Assembly: GCF_032271945.1 (NCBI RefSeq)
Contig: NZ_CP130319.1
Coordinates: 3,057,001 to 3,121,000, forward strand
Direction of reading: 5' to 3'
DNA length: 64,000 nt
Source: Paenibacillus sp. MBLB1832
GTDB lineage: Bacteria; Bacillota; Bacilli; Paenibacillales; NBRC-103111
Shown piece after piece: positions 35,615-43,320 of this stretch; within the stretch, counting starts at the first letter, position 1; each line of letters begins with the position of its first letter. The translations under genes and the position numbers were made by a program. The notes under the pieces are model-generated. The model was given only the letters and a program-made list of their open reading frames with translations. It did not search any database and had not been told where the DNA came from.

Positions 35615-35806
35615 TGAAAACGGAACGTGGATGCGCTATTCTTCTCATTTGCAGTCTTTTCGCCACCTTGACGGAACGTCGATTCGCTAATTCCGCTAAA
35701 TCAAGGTTTTTATCCACTTTTGGAGCAAATAGAGTACTGACGTTCCGCCTCACGGCCATAATGGTGATTTCCGACCAAATAAGGCACTAACGTTCCGTCA
35801 TCAAGT
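35615..35806. repeat. Four copies of a ~23-bp GGAACGT element in two inverted pairs, 50 bp apart
   Basis: Copies begin with (A/G)CGGAACGT. Two are direct at 35620 and 35670; two are inverted at 35728-35750 and 35778-35800. Spacing is exactly 50 bases within each pair, and the pairs face each other about an axis near 35710. The rest of the 35557-35850 gap holds no ORF that looks coding. The element splits fadN from fadA inside the fad gene cluster. A paired arm structure could fold in the transcript. It resembles, from memory, intergenic repeat units common in Paenibacillus. Confidence 0.75.
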
Positions 35807-35850
35807 CCGTACCTGCTGTAATCGCCCTAATTCCACCCCTAATTCTACCC

Positions 35851-38244
35851 CTAGTTCCGCAGCGCCTTGCCCTTCGCCAACATATACTGCATGCGCTGCT
35901 GCGTTTTCTGCTCTCCGCACAGGCTCAAGAACGCTTCGCGCTCCAGGTCGAGCATGTATTCCTCCGTCACCAGCGTGCCTGCTGGCACATTGCCGCCCGC
36001 CAATACATGCGCTAGCTTATTCGCAATCACTTGGTCATGCGCGCTGATGTACCCGCCTTTCAGCATGGTGTACGCGCCAACCTGCATCACCGCTTTGCCG
36101 TTCTCGCCGACCACGCGGATTTTCTCCTGTGGTGGCGGCGTATATCCTGCTGCATCCATCCGCAGGACAGCTTGCTTCGCCTCATAAATCCGATGATCTG
36201 GATTCACAACGACGCGATCCCCCGCCCGCATATAGCCGAGACGCTTCGTATCATGGCCGCTCGTAGACACCTTCGCCATCGCCACAGTTTCGAAAGCTGC
36301 ATTAATCCAAGGCTGAAGATCCACTTCAGGGTCCCTCACTTGCTGACTAGCGAGCAGCGCCAACTCTTTGCAGCCGCCGCCAGCAGGGATGAGTCCGACG
36401 CCTGTTTCGACAAGTCCGTAATACGTTTCGGCCGAGAAAATCGTCTGATCTGCAGGCATACATGCCTCCACGCCGCCGCCGAGCGTCATTTTGTGAGGAG
36501 CGGCAACAACAGGTTTATCTAGTCTTTTCAGCTTCAGCATCGCGTTCTGGAACAATCGAATGATGCCATCAACCTCATCCCACTCGCCATCCTGCGCTTC
36601 CATTAACAACAGCATGAGGTTCGCGCCAACACAGAAGTTTTTGCCTTCATTCGCGACGACGAGTCCGCGATAATTACTGCGCACCTCATCCACACTCTGT
36701 TGAATCATCGTCAGAATATCCGCTCCAATCGCGTTATTCGGCGAGTTGAACTCTAGGCAAGCCACATCATCACCAATGTCGATCAGGGTCGCCCCGCTGT
36801 TCGAGCGAATTACTTTGTTTTGCTGCTTCAGCGACGCAAGCGAAATCACCTCAGGGCGCGACTCGACTTCACGGAGCTCAGCATTCAATAATGCGAAAGT
36901 TCGGCCCTCTTTCCGCTCATAGAAACTGTCATGTCCCGCAGCAATCCAATCTTTTACCCACACTGGCACCGCGCTGCCTTCCGCCTCCATACGTTCCACG
37001 GAGCGCTTCAAGCCGATTGCATCCCACGTTTCGAAGGGTCCCAACTCCCAGTTAAAGCCCCACTTCAGCGCATTATCGATATCCACGATGTTATTTGCAA
37101 TTTCATCGCATTTCTCAGCAGCATATATCAGTACCGGTTTCAAAATGTTCCACGCCAGCTCCGAATAACGATCCTTCGCGCCCAGGAGCGCTTTGATCTT
37201 AGCTCCCGTTCCCTTCGCTTGTTTCGAAGCCTCTAGGGAGGCACCGCTAATTTTGCGGGAAGCCGCATACGTCAGCGTCTCCAAATTCAGCGCTTGAATT
37301 TCTGTTCCCGCTGCTGACTTCACCTTTTTATAAAAGCCTTGCCCCTGCTTCTCACCAATCCAGCCATTGGCCACCATGTCTTTCAGAAGAGCAGGCGTGT
37401 CGAAGACCGCTTTCTCAGCGGGATCCGTCACAAGCTCAAACACATTGTTCGCAACGTGAACGAATGTATCAAGCCCCACCAAATCCAACGTGCGGAATGT
37501 TGCGCTTTTCGGCCGCCCCATCGCTGGTCCCGTAACGGCATCAACTTCCTCGACGGTGTAGCCCTTCGCTATCATTTCGCGCAATGTAACCAGAAGGCCA
37601 TATGTCCCGATTCGATTACTAATAAAATTCGGTGTATCTTTCGCCTGCACGACGCCTTTGCCGAGCTTTTTCTCACAAAAATCACGCATAAACGCAACAA
37701 CAGCTGGATCGGTTTCCGTATTCGGAATAATTTCCAACAATTTCATATACCGCGGAGGATTAAAGAAATGAGTCCCTAGAAAGCTTTTCTTAAATTGGGC
37801 ACCTGCATTTGCCACCATCGCATTAATCGATATACCAGATGTATTCGAAGAGACGATGATCCCTGGCTTCCAAACCGTTTCAATACGTGCAATAAGCTCC
37901 TGCTTTGCCTGCAAATTCTCGATAATGACTTCCACAATCCAATCGACGCCGCTTAGCTTCGCCCAATCATCTTCAATATTCCCAGGCGTAATTCGTGAGG
38001 CAAAAGCTTCGCTATACAGCGGTGCTGGATTCGTTTTGACGAGTTTTTCCATCGCACTCACGGCAAACCGATTCCGAACCTTCGGATGCGCAAGCGATAA
38101 ACCCGCCGCTTCTTCCTGAGGTGTTAGCCCAGTGGGCACACGATCCAGCAGTAAAACAGGAATACCTACATTGGCTAAATGAGCCGCAATACCAGACCCC
38201 ATGACTCCAGAGCCTATGACGGCTGCTGAACGAATAGTTGTCAT
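35851..38244 (-). CDS. fadN: 3-hydroxyacyl-CoA dehydrogenase / enoyl-CoA hydratase (FadN type)
   Basis: A 797-residue two-function enzyme for the middle steps of beta-oxidation. The dehydrogenase half comes first: NAD motif 'VIGSGVMGSGIAAHLANVG' near residue 10, 'FLGTHFFNPPRYMKLLEIIP' with catalytic His/Glu near 155-165, and a C-terminal dehydrogenase domain near 190-420. The enoyl-CoA hydratase/crotonase half is near 495-700, with the oxyanion-hole segments 'VANEGKNFCVGANLMLLL' and 'KMTLGGGVEACMPAD'. This order is opposite to E. coli FadB and matches Bacillus FadN. Start ATG at 38244 follows AGGAGGAG. It lies 12 bases after fadF, so the two are co-transcribed. Confidence 0.93.
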   Translation of the reverse strand: MTTIRSAAVIGSGVMGSGIAAHLANVGIPVLLLDRVPTGLTPQEEAAGLSLAHPKVRNRFAVSAMEKLVKTNPAPLYSEAFASRITPGNIEDDWAKLSGVDWIVEVIIENLQAKQELIARIETVWKPGIIVSSNTSGISINAMVANAGAQFKKSFLGTHFFNPPRYMKLLEIIPNTETDPAVVAFMRDFCEKKLGKGVVQAKDTPNFISNRIGTYGLLVTLREMIAKGYTVEEVDAVTGPAMGRPKSATFRTLDLVGLDTFVHVANNVFELVTDPAEKAVFDTPALLKDMVANGWIGEKQGQGFYKKVKSAAGTEIQALNLETLTYAASRKISGASLEASKQAKGTGAKIKALLGAKDRYSELAWNILKPVLIYAAEKCDEIANNIVDIDNALKWGFNWELGPFETWDAIGLKRSVERMEAEGSAVPVWVKDWIAAGHDSFYERKEGRTFALLNAELREVESRPEVISLASLKQQNKVIRSNSGATLIDIGDDVACLEFNSPNNAIGADILTMIQQSVDEVRSNYRGLVVANEGKNFCVGANLMLLLMEAQDGEWDEVDGIIRLFQNAMLKLKRLDKPVVAAPHKMTLGGGVEACMPADQTIFSAETYYGLVETGVGLIPAGGGCKELALLASQQVRDPEVDLQPWINAAFETVAMAKVSTSGHDTKRLGYMRAGDRVVVNPDHRIYEAKQAVLRMDAAGYTPPPQEKIRVVGENGKAVMQVGAYTMLKGGYISAHDQVIANKLAHVLAGGNVPAGTLVTEEYMLDLEREAFLSLCGEQKTQQRMQYMLAKGKALRN

Positions 38245-38256
38245 GCTTATCTCCTC

Positions 38257-40287
38257 CTAGTTTCCAAATACCGATTGCGCCAAAATTTCCGCGATATCTC
38301 GCGCTTTCACTTGCTCCTCAACTTCCTTCAACTTCGTGCCATCCTCCACCATCGTCAAACAATACGGACACGCGGAGGAAATAACCGTTGGCTTAACACT
38401 TAGAAGCTGCTCGGTTCGCGCAACATTCACACGCGTTCCCGCCGTTTCCTCCATCCACATCATCCCGCCGCCTGCACCGCAGCACATGCTGTTCTCACGA
38501 GATCGCGATTGTTCCACAAGTTCCACACCCGGAATGGCGCGCAAAACGTTGCGAGGCTCTTCATACACCTCGTTATAGCGGCCTAAGTAGCAGGAATCAT
38601 GGTACGTGATGCGCTCTTTGACTTCATACTGCGGCTGCAATCGTCCCTCTCGAACCCATAGATCCAATAATTCCGTATGATGAAACACCTCAGCCTCTAA
38701 CCCAAATTCTGGGTACTCGTTCTTGAATGTATGATACGTATGCGGGCAAGTTGTCACAATTTTCGTCACTTTATATTTCTGGAACGTTGCAATATTGTCC
38801 GCACACAACTGTTGAAATAGGAATTCATTCCCCAAGCGGCGCGGGGTGTCACCCGAATTTTTCTCTTCGTTTCCTAAAATGGCAAAAGAAATACCTCCCT
38901 CCCTCATTAATTTCACGAATGCATGGGTAATTTTGCGAGAGCGATTATCGTAAGCGCCCATCGACCCTAAGAAGAACAAATACTCAAAGGTTGGGTTTTC
39001 TTTAACCGTTCGTACTTGCAGGTCATCGTTCGGGTCCATCTCTTTGACCCACTTCACACGGTCATTGCGGGAGATACCCCAAGGATTCCCTTGTCTTTCA
39101 ATGTTCTGAAGCGCACGTTGACCATCGTGCGGCATATTGCCTTGCGTGAGTACCAAGTGACGGCGCATATCAATGATTTTATCCACATGCTCATTCGCAA
39201 CAGGACACTGGTCCTCGCAATTCCGGCAAGTTGTGCAAGCCCACAACTCCTCCTCCGTGATGACGTCGCCAATCAATTCCGCTTCCAGCGGATTGCCGTG
39301 TGCGGCTGGCGCAAATACCATTGCTGGCACCCATGCCGACTTCGACGTAATCGCTGCACCCTTCTCCGTCAAATGATCGCGCAGCTTCGTGATGAGATGC
39401 ATCGGCGACAAGAGCTTACCTGTCGTATTCGCAGGGCACACACTCGTACAACGCCCGCACTCTACGCATGAGTAGAAATCCAGCATCTGCTTTTGCGTAA
39501 ACTCCTCAATTTTACCTACGCCAAAGGACTCTGCATCTTCATCCTCCAGATTGAGCGAAGCCAACTTCCCTGTCGGCTCTGTGCGCCTAAGCAAAATATT
39601 GATCGGAGCGGTAATGATGTGAAAGTGCTTCGATTGCGGTACATAGATTAGAAAAGATAGCAATATAAGCAAATGCATCCACCAGCCTGCGTAGAAACCA
39701 ACCGTTGCGGCCGAGTGTGACATCCCTTCAAATAAGGCGGCCCAAGCCGATGTCAACGGGGCGAATCCAGAAGCCGGAAGACCTTCCCGCACGCGTTCAA
39801 AGCCACCGCTAATCACAACGCTGAGCATCAAGAACACGATGAAAAATACGACAATACTCGGCTTCCATCCGCGCTTGAGACGTTTCAGCTTCTCCACATA
39901 TCGGCGGTAAGTCGCATAGCCCATGGCAAGTACGATCAAGCCAACCGTCACTTCTTGCATGAGAGTGAAGTACTGGTAACCAGGAATCGGTAACCCATGG
40001 TCAATTAATCCTTTTAAAATAAGGTCCAAAGCACCTAGCTGTAGAATAATGAAGCCATAAAAGATGACGATATGCATGATGCCGCTCTTTTTGTCCTTCA
40101 ATAACTTCGTCTGGCCAAACACTTGAACCATAAACACTTGGAGTCTTTGTTTCGCTTCCTTCTTCAAATTCACCGATTTCCCTAAGCGGATATATAGATA
40201 TCGATGGTAGACGACACGACCAAACGCGTAGAGCGCCAAACCCGTCACCGTCAGGAAGAGGAGAAATTGAATCAGCGTAGAGATCAT
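38257..40287 (-). CDS. fadF: Membrane Fe-S oxidoreductase FadF (Etf:menaquinone oxidoreductase-like)
   Basis: A 676-residue protein with an N-terminal membrane part of about six helices (residues 5-230, nitrate-reductase-gamma-like). Two [4Fe-4S] ferredoxin motifs follow: 'SCVECGRCTSVCPANTTG' near 275 and 'WACTTCRNCEDQCPVAN' near 350. Two CCG domains end it ('YHDSCYLGRYNEVYEEPRNV' and 'NSMCCGAGGGMMWME'). This plan matches B. subtilis FadF and heterodisulfide reductase HdrDE-type proteins, and homologues are proposed to pass electrons from EtfAB to menaquinone. Start ATG at 40287 follows AAGGGGG. It heads the leftward fad operon across a regulatory spacer from fadR. Confidence 0.88.
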   Translation of the reverse strand: MISTLIQFLLFLTVTGLALYAFGRVVYHRYLYIRLGKSVNLKKEAKQRLQVFMVQVFGQTKLLKDKKSGIMHIVIFYGFIILQLGALDLILKGLIDHGLPIPGYQYFTLMQEVTVGLIVLAMGYATYRRYVEKLKRLKRGWKPSIVVFFIVFLMLSVVISGGFERVREGLPASGFAPLTSAWAALFEGMSHSAATVGFYAGWWMHLLILLSFLIYVPQSKHFHIITAPINILLRRTEPTGKLASLNLEDEDAESFGVGKIEEFTQKQMLDFYSCVECGRCTSVCPANTTGKLLSPMHLITKLRDHLTEKGAAITSKSAWVPAMVFAPAAHGNPLEAELIGDVITEEELWACTTCRNCEDQCPVANEHVDKIIDMRRHLVLTQGNMPHDGQRALQNIERQGNPWGISRNDRVKWVKEMDPNDDLQVRTVKENPTFEYLFFLGSMGAYDNRSRKITHAFVKLMREGGISFAILGNEEKNSGDTPRRLGNEFLFQQLCADNIATFQKYKVTKIVTTCPHTYHTFKNEYPEFGLEAEVFHHTELLDLWVREGRLQPQYEVKERITYHDSCYLGRYNEVYEEPRNVLRAIPGVELVEQSRSRENSMCCGAGGGMMWMEETAGTRVNVARTEQLLSVKPTVISSACPYCLTMVEDGTKLKEVEEQVKARDIAEILAQSVFGN

Positions 40288-40334
40288 GGAGGAACCCCCT
40301 TAATGATTGGATTACCAGTTCATTTCGCTTGTTC

Positions 40335-40349
40335 TGATAACGCTTACAT
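40335..40349 (-). promoter_or_regulatory. cre-like site (CcpA box) upstream of fadF
   Basis: On the minus strand ATGTAAGCGTTATCA fits the cre consensus WTGNNARCGNWWWCA at every specified position. It lies 48-62 bases upstream of the fadF start, where carbon catabolite repression of the fad operon would act. Catabolite repression of the FadR regulon is known in B. subtilis. Binding here is inferred. Confidence 0.6.
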
Positions 40350-40467
40350 CTAGACAACAGAAAAAAGCAAATTTCATAGATCCCTTTTTTCCTAAGAGTA
40401 GAAACATGCTTCATGGTGAAGAGTAAGCCGACAAACCTCCCTACTGCCCTCTAAGCGGAATAAGTCG

Positions 40468-40496
40468 TTGACAAGGCGTACTGCGTATTTTATGAT
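40468..40496 (+). promoter_or_regulatory. Near-consensus sigma-A promoter for fadR-etfBA
   Basis: TTGACA (40468-40473) and TATGAT (40491-40496) are separated by 17 bases. The expected start point is near 40503, just before the FadR operator at 40510, so operator occupancy would block initiation or elongation. Confidence 0.75.
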
Positions 40497-40509
40497 GAAA
40501 TTATGAAAA

Positions 40510-40527
40510 TGAATGAGTATTCATTCA
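40510..40527. promoter_or_regulatory. FadR operator
   Basis: TGAATGAGTATTCATTCA is an 18-bp near-perfect palindrome that agrees with the FadR (YsiA) operator consensus of B. subtilis, TGAATGA-[A/C]-TA-N-TCATTCA, except at the G. It lies in the fadR leader, just downstream of the promoter, consistent with autorepression lifted by long-chain acyl-CoA. Confidence 0.8.
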
Positions 40528-40561
40528 CCGATATCTGTATCTTAACACCGAGGTGATCTCC

Positions 40562-41149
40562 TTGACAAGTAGCAAAAAACCAGACAAGTATTATGCGATT
40601 CTCGAAGGCGCCATGAAGGTTTTTGCGGAGAATGGATTTCATAAATCCCAAGTTTCCCGTATTGCCAAAGAAGCTGGGGTCGCAGATGGTACCATCTATC
40701 TCTACTTCAAGAAGAAGGAGGATATCCTTACCAGCCTTTTTCAGGAAAAATTAGGCGAGCTTGTTGAGAAATTCAACCGTGCCGTCGATGAGAGCAGCAG
40801 CGCGAAGGATGCGCTTCGCAAGATTTGTGAAATTCATTTTAGCGAGCTGGAAAATAACATTCATATGGCTTATCTGACCCAGATTGAGCTTCGCCAGAGC
40901 GATCTTGAGCTGCGCAAAGAGATTGGCCTTGCCCTCAAGAGATATATTATCCTCATCGAAAATATATTAGAAAAAGGGAAGTTAGACGGAAGCTTCCGCC
41001 CTGATCTGGATGTGAAGCTCGTGAGGCTTCTTATTTTTGGAGGCATGGATGAAGTCGTCACGTCCTGGCTGATTTCAGGTCAGAAATATTCGTTAACGGC
41101 GCAGGTTGGGCCTACACTCGATTTTTTCATGCATGGGATTGAGAAATAA
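40562..41149 (+). CDS. fadR: TetR family fatty-acid-degradation repressor FadR
   Basis: A 195-residue TetR-type repressor. The helix-turn-helix is 'QVSRIAKEAGVADGTIYLYF' near residues 30-50, followed by the ligand domain with 'YLTQIELRQSDLELRKEIG', as in Bacillus FadR. The protein would release DNA on binding long-chain acyl-CoA. The start is TTG 40562 with GAGG eight bases upstream; a GTG at 40553 overlaps that ribosome site. It is divergent from fadF and followed by etfB after 38 bases. Its operator sits in its own leader at 40510-40527. Confidence 0.9.
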   Translation: MTSSKKPDKYYAILEGAMKVFAENGFHKSQVSRIAKEAGVADGTIYLYFKKKEDILTSLFQEKLGELVEKFNRAVDESSSAKDALRKICEIHFSELENNIHMAYLTQIELRQSDLELRKEIGLALKRYIILIENILEKGKLDGSFRPDLDVKLVRLLIFGGMDEVVTSWLISGQKYSLTAQVGPTLDFFMHGIEK

Positions 41150-41187
41150 AGCTTTCTATTCATGTATATTCAGGAGGGAGCCCCACT

Positions 41188-41952
41188 ATGGACATTTTTG
41201 TACTATTGAAGCAAACGTTTGATACCGAGGAGAAAATTGTGTTGCAAGGTGGCGTCGTTCAAGAGGATGGCGCGAAGTTCGTCATTAATCCGTACGATGA
41301 ATATGCGGTTGAGCAAGCGATTCAATTGCGCGATGAGCATGGCGGTAAAGTGACGCTCGTCTCCGTTGGATGGGAACGGACAGCCGAAGCGCTGCGCACT
41401 GCGCTTGCTATGGGCGCAGATGAAGCCGTCTTGATCTCAGATGAGCGCATACTTGGTGATGAGTATGAAATTGCAGAAATCCTTGCGCATTATTTGCGCG
41501 AACAGTCCATAGATCTGTTGCTCGGTGGTAACTTCTCAGTGGATAACGGGGCTGGTCAAGTCGCCATTCGCTTAGCTTCTCTGCTCGGCCTGCCACATGT
41601 CGCTTCGATAACGAAACTGGACATTTCCGGTAGCACGGCTGTCGTCCACCGCGATGCGGAAGGCGACATTGAAGTGATTGAGGTGCCGCTCCCTGCCCTT
41701 TTCACAGCACAACAAGGCTTGAATGAACCGCGTTACCCTTCCCTTCCTGGCATTATGAAAGCGAAGAAAAAGCCGTTCCAGCACTTATCGCTGGATGATA
41801 TCCCTGGTGCTGATGCGATTATAGCCAAAACTGCGCGCACATCCTTAACCTTGCCGCCTGAGCGCAAAGCAGGCCGCATCTTGAAAGGCGACCTCGCTAG
41901 CCAAGTGGCGGAGCTCGTGCAATCGCTGCGTAATGAATCAAAAGTGATCTAA
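41188..41952 (+). CDS. etfB: Electron transfer flavoprotein subunit beta
   Basis: The 254-residue beta subunit of EtfAB, which takes electrons from acyl-CoA dehydrogenases. It has the AMP-binding ETF fold, with 'NPYDEYAVEQAIQLRDEHGG' near residue 35, 'LLGGNFSVDNGAGQVAIRLA' near 118 and the ETF-beta signature 'LPALFTAQQGLNEPRYPSLP' near 175. Start ATG at 41188 follows AGGAGGGAG. It is second in fadR-etfB-etfA, with 30 bases to etfA. Confidence 0.95.
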   Translation: MDIFVLLKQTFDTEEKIVLQGGVVQEDGAKFVINPYDEYAVEQAIQLRDEHGGKVTLVSVGWERTAEALRTALAMGADEAVLISDERILGDEYEIAEILAHYLREQSIDLLLGGNFSVDNGAGQVAIRLASLLGLPHVASITKLDISGSTAVVHRDAEGDIEVIEVPLPALFTAQQGLNEPRYPSLPGIMKAKKKPFQHLSLDDIPGADAIIAKTARTSLTLPPERKAGRILKGDLASQVAELVQSLRNESKVI

Positions 41953-41982
41953 ATACGATGAAAAGTATGGGAGGCTATAACG

Positions 41983-42963
41983 ATGGCAAAACAATTTCTC
42001 GTAGTTGCAGAAGCTCGCGGCGGCAAGCTTCGTCAAGTATCCTTTGAAGCATTGCGCGCGGCACAGCTCTCGTCGAGCGATGGCGATACACTTGCCGCTG
42101 TTTTGATCGGCGCTGGCAGTAAGGTTTTGGCTGGAGAACTCGCTGCCTATGGCGCGGACACCATCTATGTCGTTGAGGATGCGCAGCTGGAAAGCTATAA
42201 CTCTGAAGCTTACCTCAGTGCATTGTTGGCCGTGATTGCGGTCGCTGGGCCAAATGCACTGTATTTCGGCCACACTGCGGTCGGCCGAGATCTTGCACCG
42301 CTGGCTGCCGCTTCGCTGGCAGCGGGCCAAATCTCTGACGTTACCGCCATCGAGCGCAGCGGCGATAACGTGCAGTTCACCCGGCCGCTGTACGCTGGCA
42401 AAGCCGTGGAGAAGAAAGCGTTCACCGACCCTGCTGCGCCGTGGGTCGTTACGGTACGACCGAACAACATCGCGCCCGCAGCCCCTGACGCCTCGCGTCA
42501 GGCGCAGCTTATCGATGTTGCTTATCCCGCTCCCTCCCTGCGCAGCATCATTCGGGAGGTCGTGAAAAAAACGTCCGGCGCCATCGACTTGGCAGAAGCC
42601 AAGATCGTCGTCTCCGGCGGACGGGGCGTGCGCAGCGCCGAGGGGTTCCAGCCGCTCGAAGAGCTGGCTGCCGTCTTAGGCGGCGCGGTCGGAGCTTCCC
42701 GCGCCGCGTGCGACGCGGGGTACTGCGAGTACGCGATGCAGATCGGCCAGACCGGCAAGGTCGTGACGCCGGAAATATACATCGCGTGCGGGATCAGCGG
42801 CGCCATTCAGCATTTGGCGGGGATGAGCTCTTCGCGCGTCATCATCGCGATCAACAAGGATGCGGAGGCGCCGATCTTCAAAGTCGCCGACTACGGGATC
42901 GTCGGCGATCTATTCGAGGTCGTGCCGCTGCTGACCGAGGAGTTCCGGAAGCTGCTCGCTTAG
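41983..42963 (+). CDS. etfA: Electron transfer flavoprotein subunit alpha
   Basis: The 326-residue alpha subunit of EtfAB, carrying the redox FAD. The FAD-binding C-terminal domain has 'VVSGGRGVRSAEGFQPLEEL' near 210, 'GAVGASRAACDAGYCEYAMQ' near 235, 'TGKVVTPEIYIACGISGAIQ' near 260 and 'AINKDAEAPIFKVADYGIVG' near 295, typical of ETF-alpha. Start ATG at 41983 follows GGGAGG. The 3' half is markedly GC-rich compared with the 5' half. A strong terminator ends the fadR-etfBA operon. Confidence 0.95.
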   Translation: MAKQFLVVAEARGGKLRQVSFEALRAAQLSSSDGDTLAAVLIGAGSKVLAGELAAYGADTIYVVEDAQLESYNSEAYLSALLAVIAVAGPNALYFGHTAVGRDLAPLAAASLAAGQISDVTAIERSGDNVQFTRPLYAGKAVEKKAFTDPAAPWVVTVRPNNIAPAAPDASRQAQLIDVAYPAPSLRSIIREVVKKTSGAIDLAEAKIVVSGGRGVRSAEGFQPLEELAAVLGGAVGASRAACDAGYCEYAMQIGQTGKVVTPEIYIACGISGAIQHLAGMSSSRVIIAINKDAEAPIFKVADYGIVGDLFEVVPLLTEEFRKLLA

Positions 42964-42980
42964 CGCAGATGACATAGTTT

Positions 42981-43015
42981 AGCCCCCTTTGCGACTGCGC
43001 GAAGGGGGCTTTTTC
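42981..43015 (+). terminator. Terminator of the fadR-etfBA operon
   Basis: AGCCCCCTT pairs with AAGGGGGCT around a GC-rich loop, followed by TTTTC. Confidence 0.9.
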
Positions 43016-43025
43016 ACGCGTTAAG

Positions 43026-43320
43026 CGATTTTATCGACTATCTCCGCTCACTTTGCCACATTTCTCCCGAATTAATCGATTTTTCCGACTAACTCCTCTC
43101 ACTTTGTGCCATTTCTCCGGAGTTACTCGATTTACCCACTAACTCCACTCACTTTACGCCATTACTCTCGAATTAATCGATTTTTCCAACTACTCCACTC
43201 ATTTTACGCCATTTCTCCCGAGTTAATCGATTTTTCAGACTTACTCCTCTCACTTTACGCCACTCCTCCCGAATTAATCGATTTTTCCGACTAACTCTCT
43301 GCTCTTGGCACCACTGCTCA
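43026..43320. repeat. Tandem repeat array, ~50-51 bp unit, five to six copies
   Basis: Head-to-tail units begin at about 43068, 43118, 43169, 43219 and 43270, with lengths 50, 51, 50 and 51 bases, and a more diverged copy precedes them from 43026. Each contains CGA(A/G)TTAATCGATTTTTC near its start, with central ATCGAT, then CTAACTCC(A/T)CTCACTTTACG. Copies differ by about 5-10 substitutions. The last copy decays right at the stop codon of the convergent hydrolase gene. Open frames cross the array on both strands, but one-base length differences shift them, so coding is unlikely. Confidence 0.85.

Noticed and set aside
40001..40414. Minus-strand 137-residue frame over the fadF start and its promoter
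   Set aside because: It overlaps fadF in another register and the regulatory spacer, with no ribosome site.
43106..43294. Open frame across the tandem repeats giving a repetitive Leu/Ser/Tyr-rich peptide
   Set aside because: Unit lengths alternate between 50 and 51 bases, so the frame shifts between copies, and no ribosome site precedes it. The opposite strand is also open. Repeat DNA explains it better than coding.
43026..43320. CRISPR array
   Set aside because: Units are contiguous and similar along their whole length; there are no unique spacers and no cas genes nearby.
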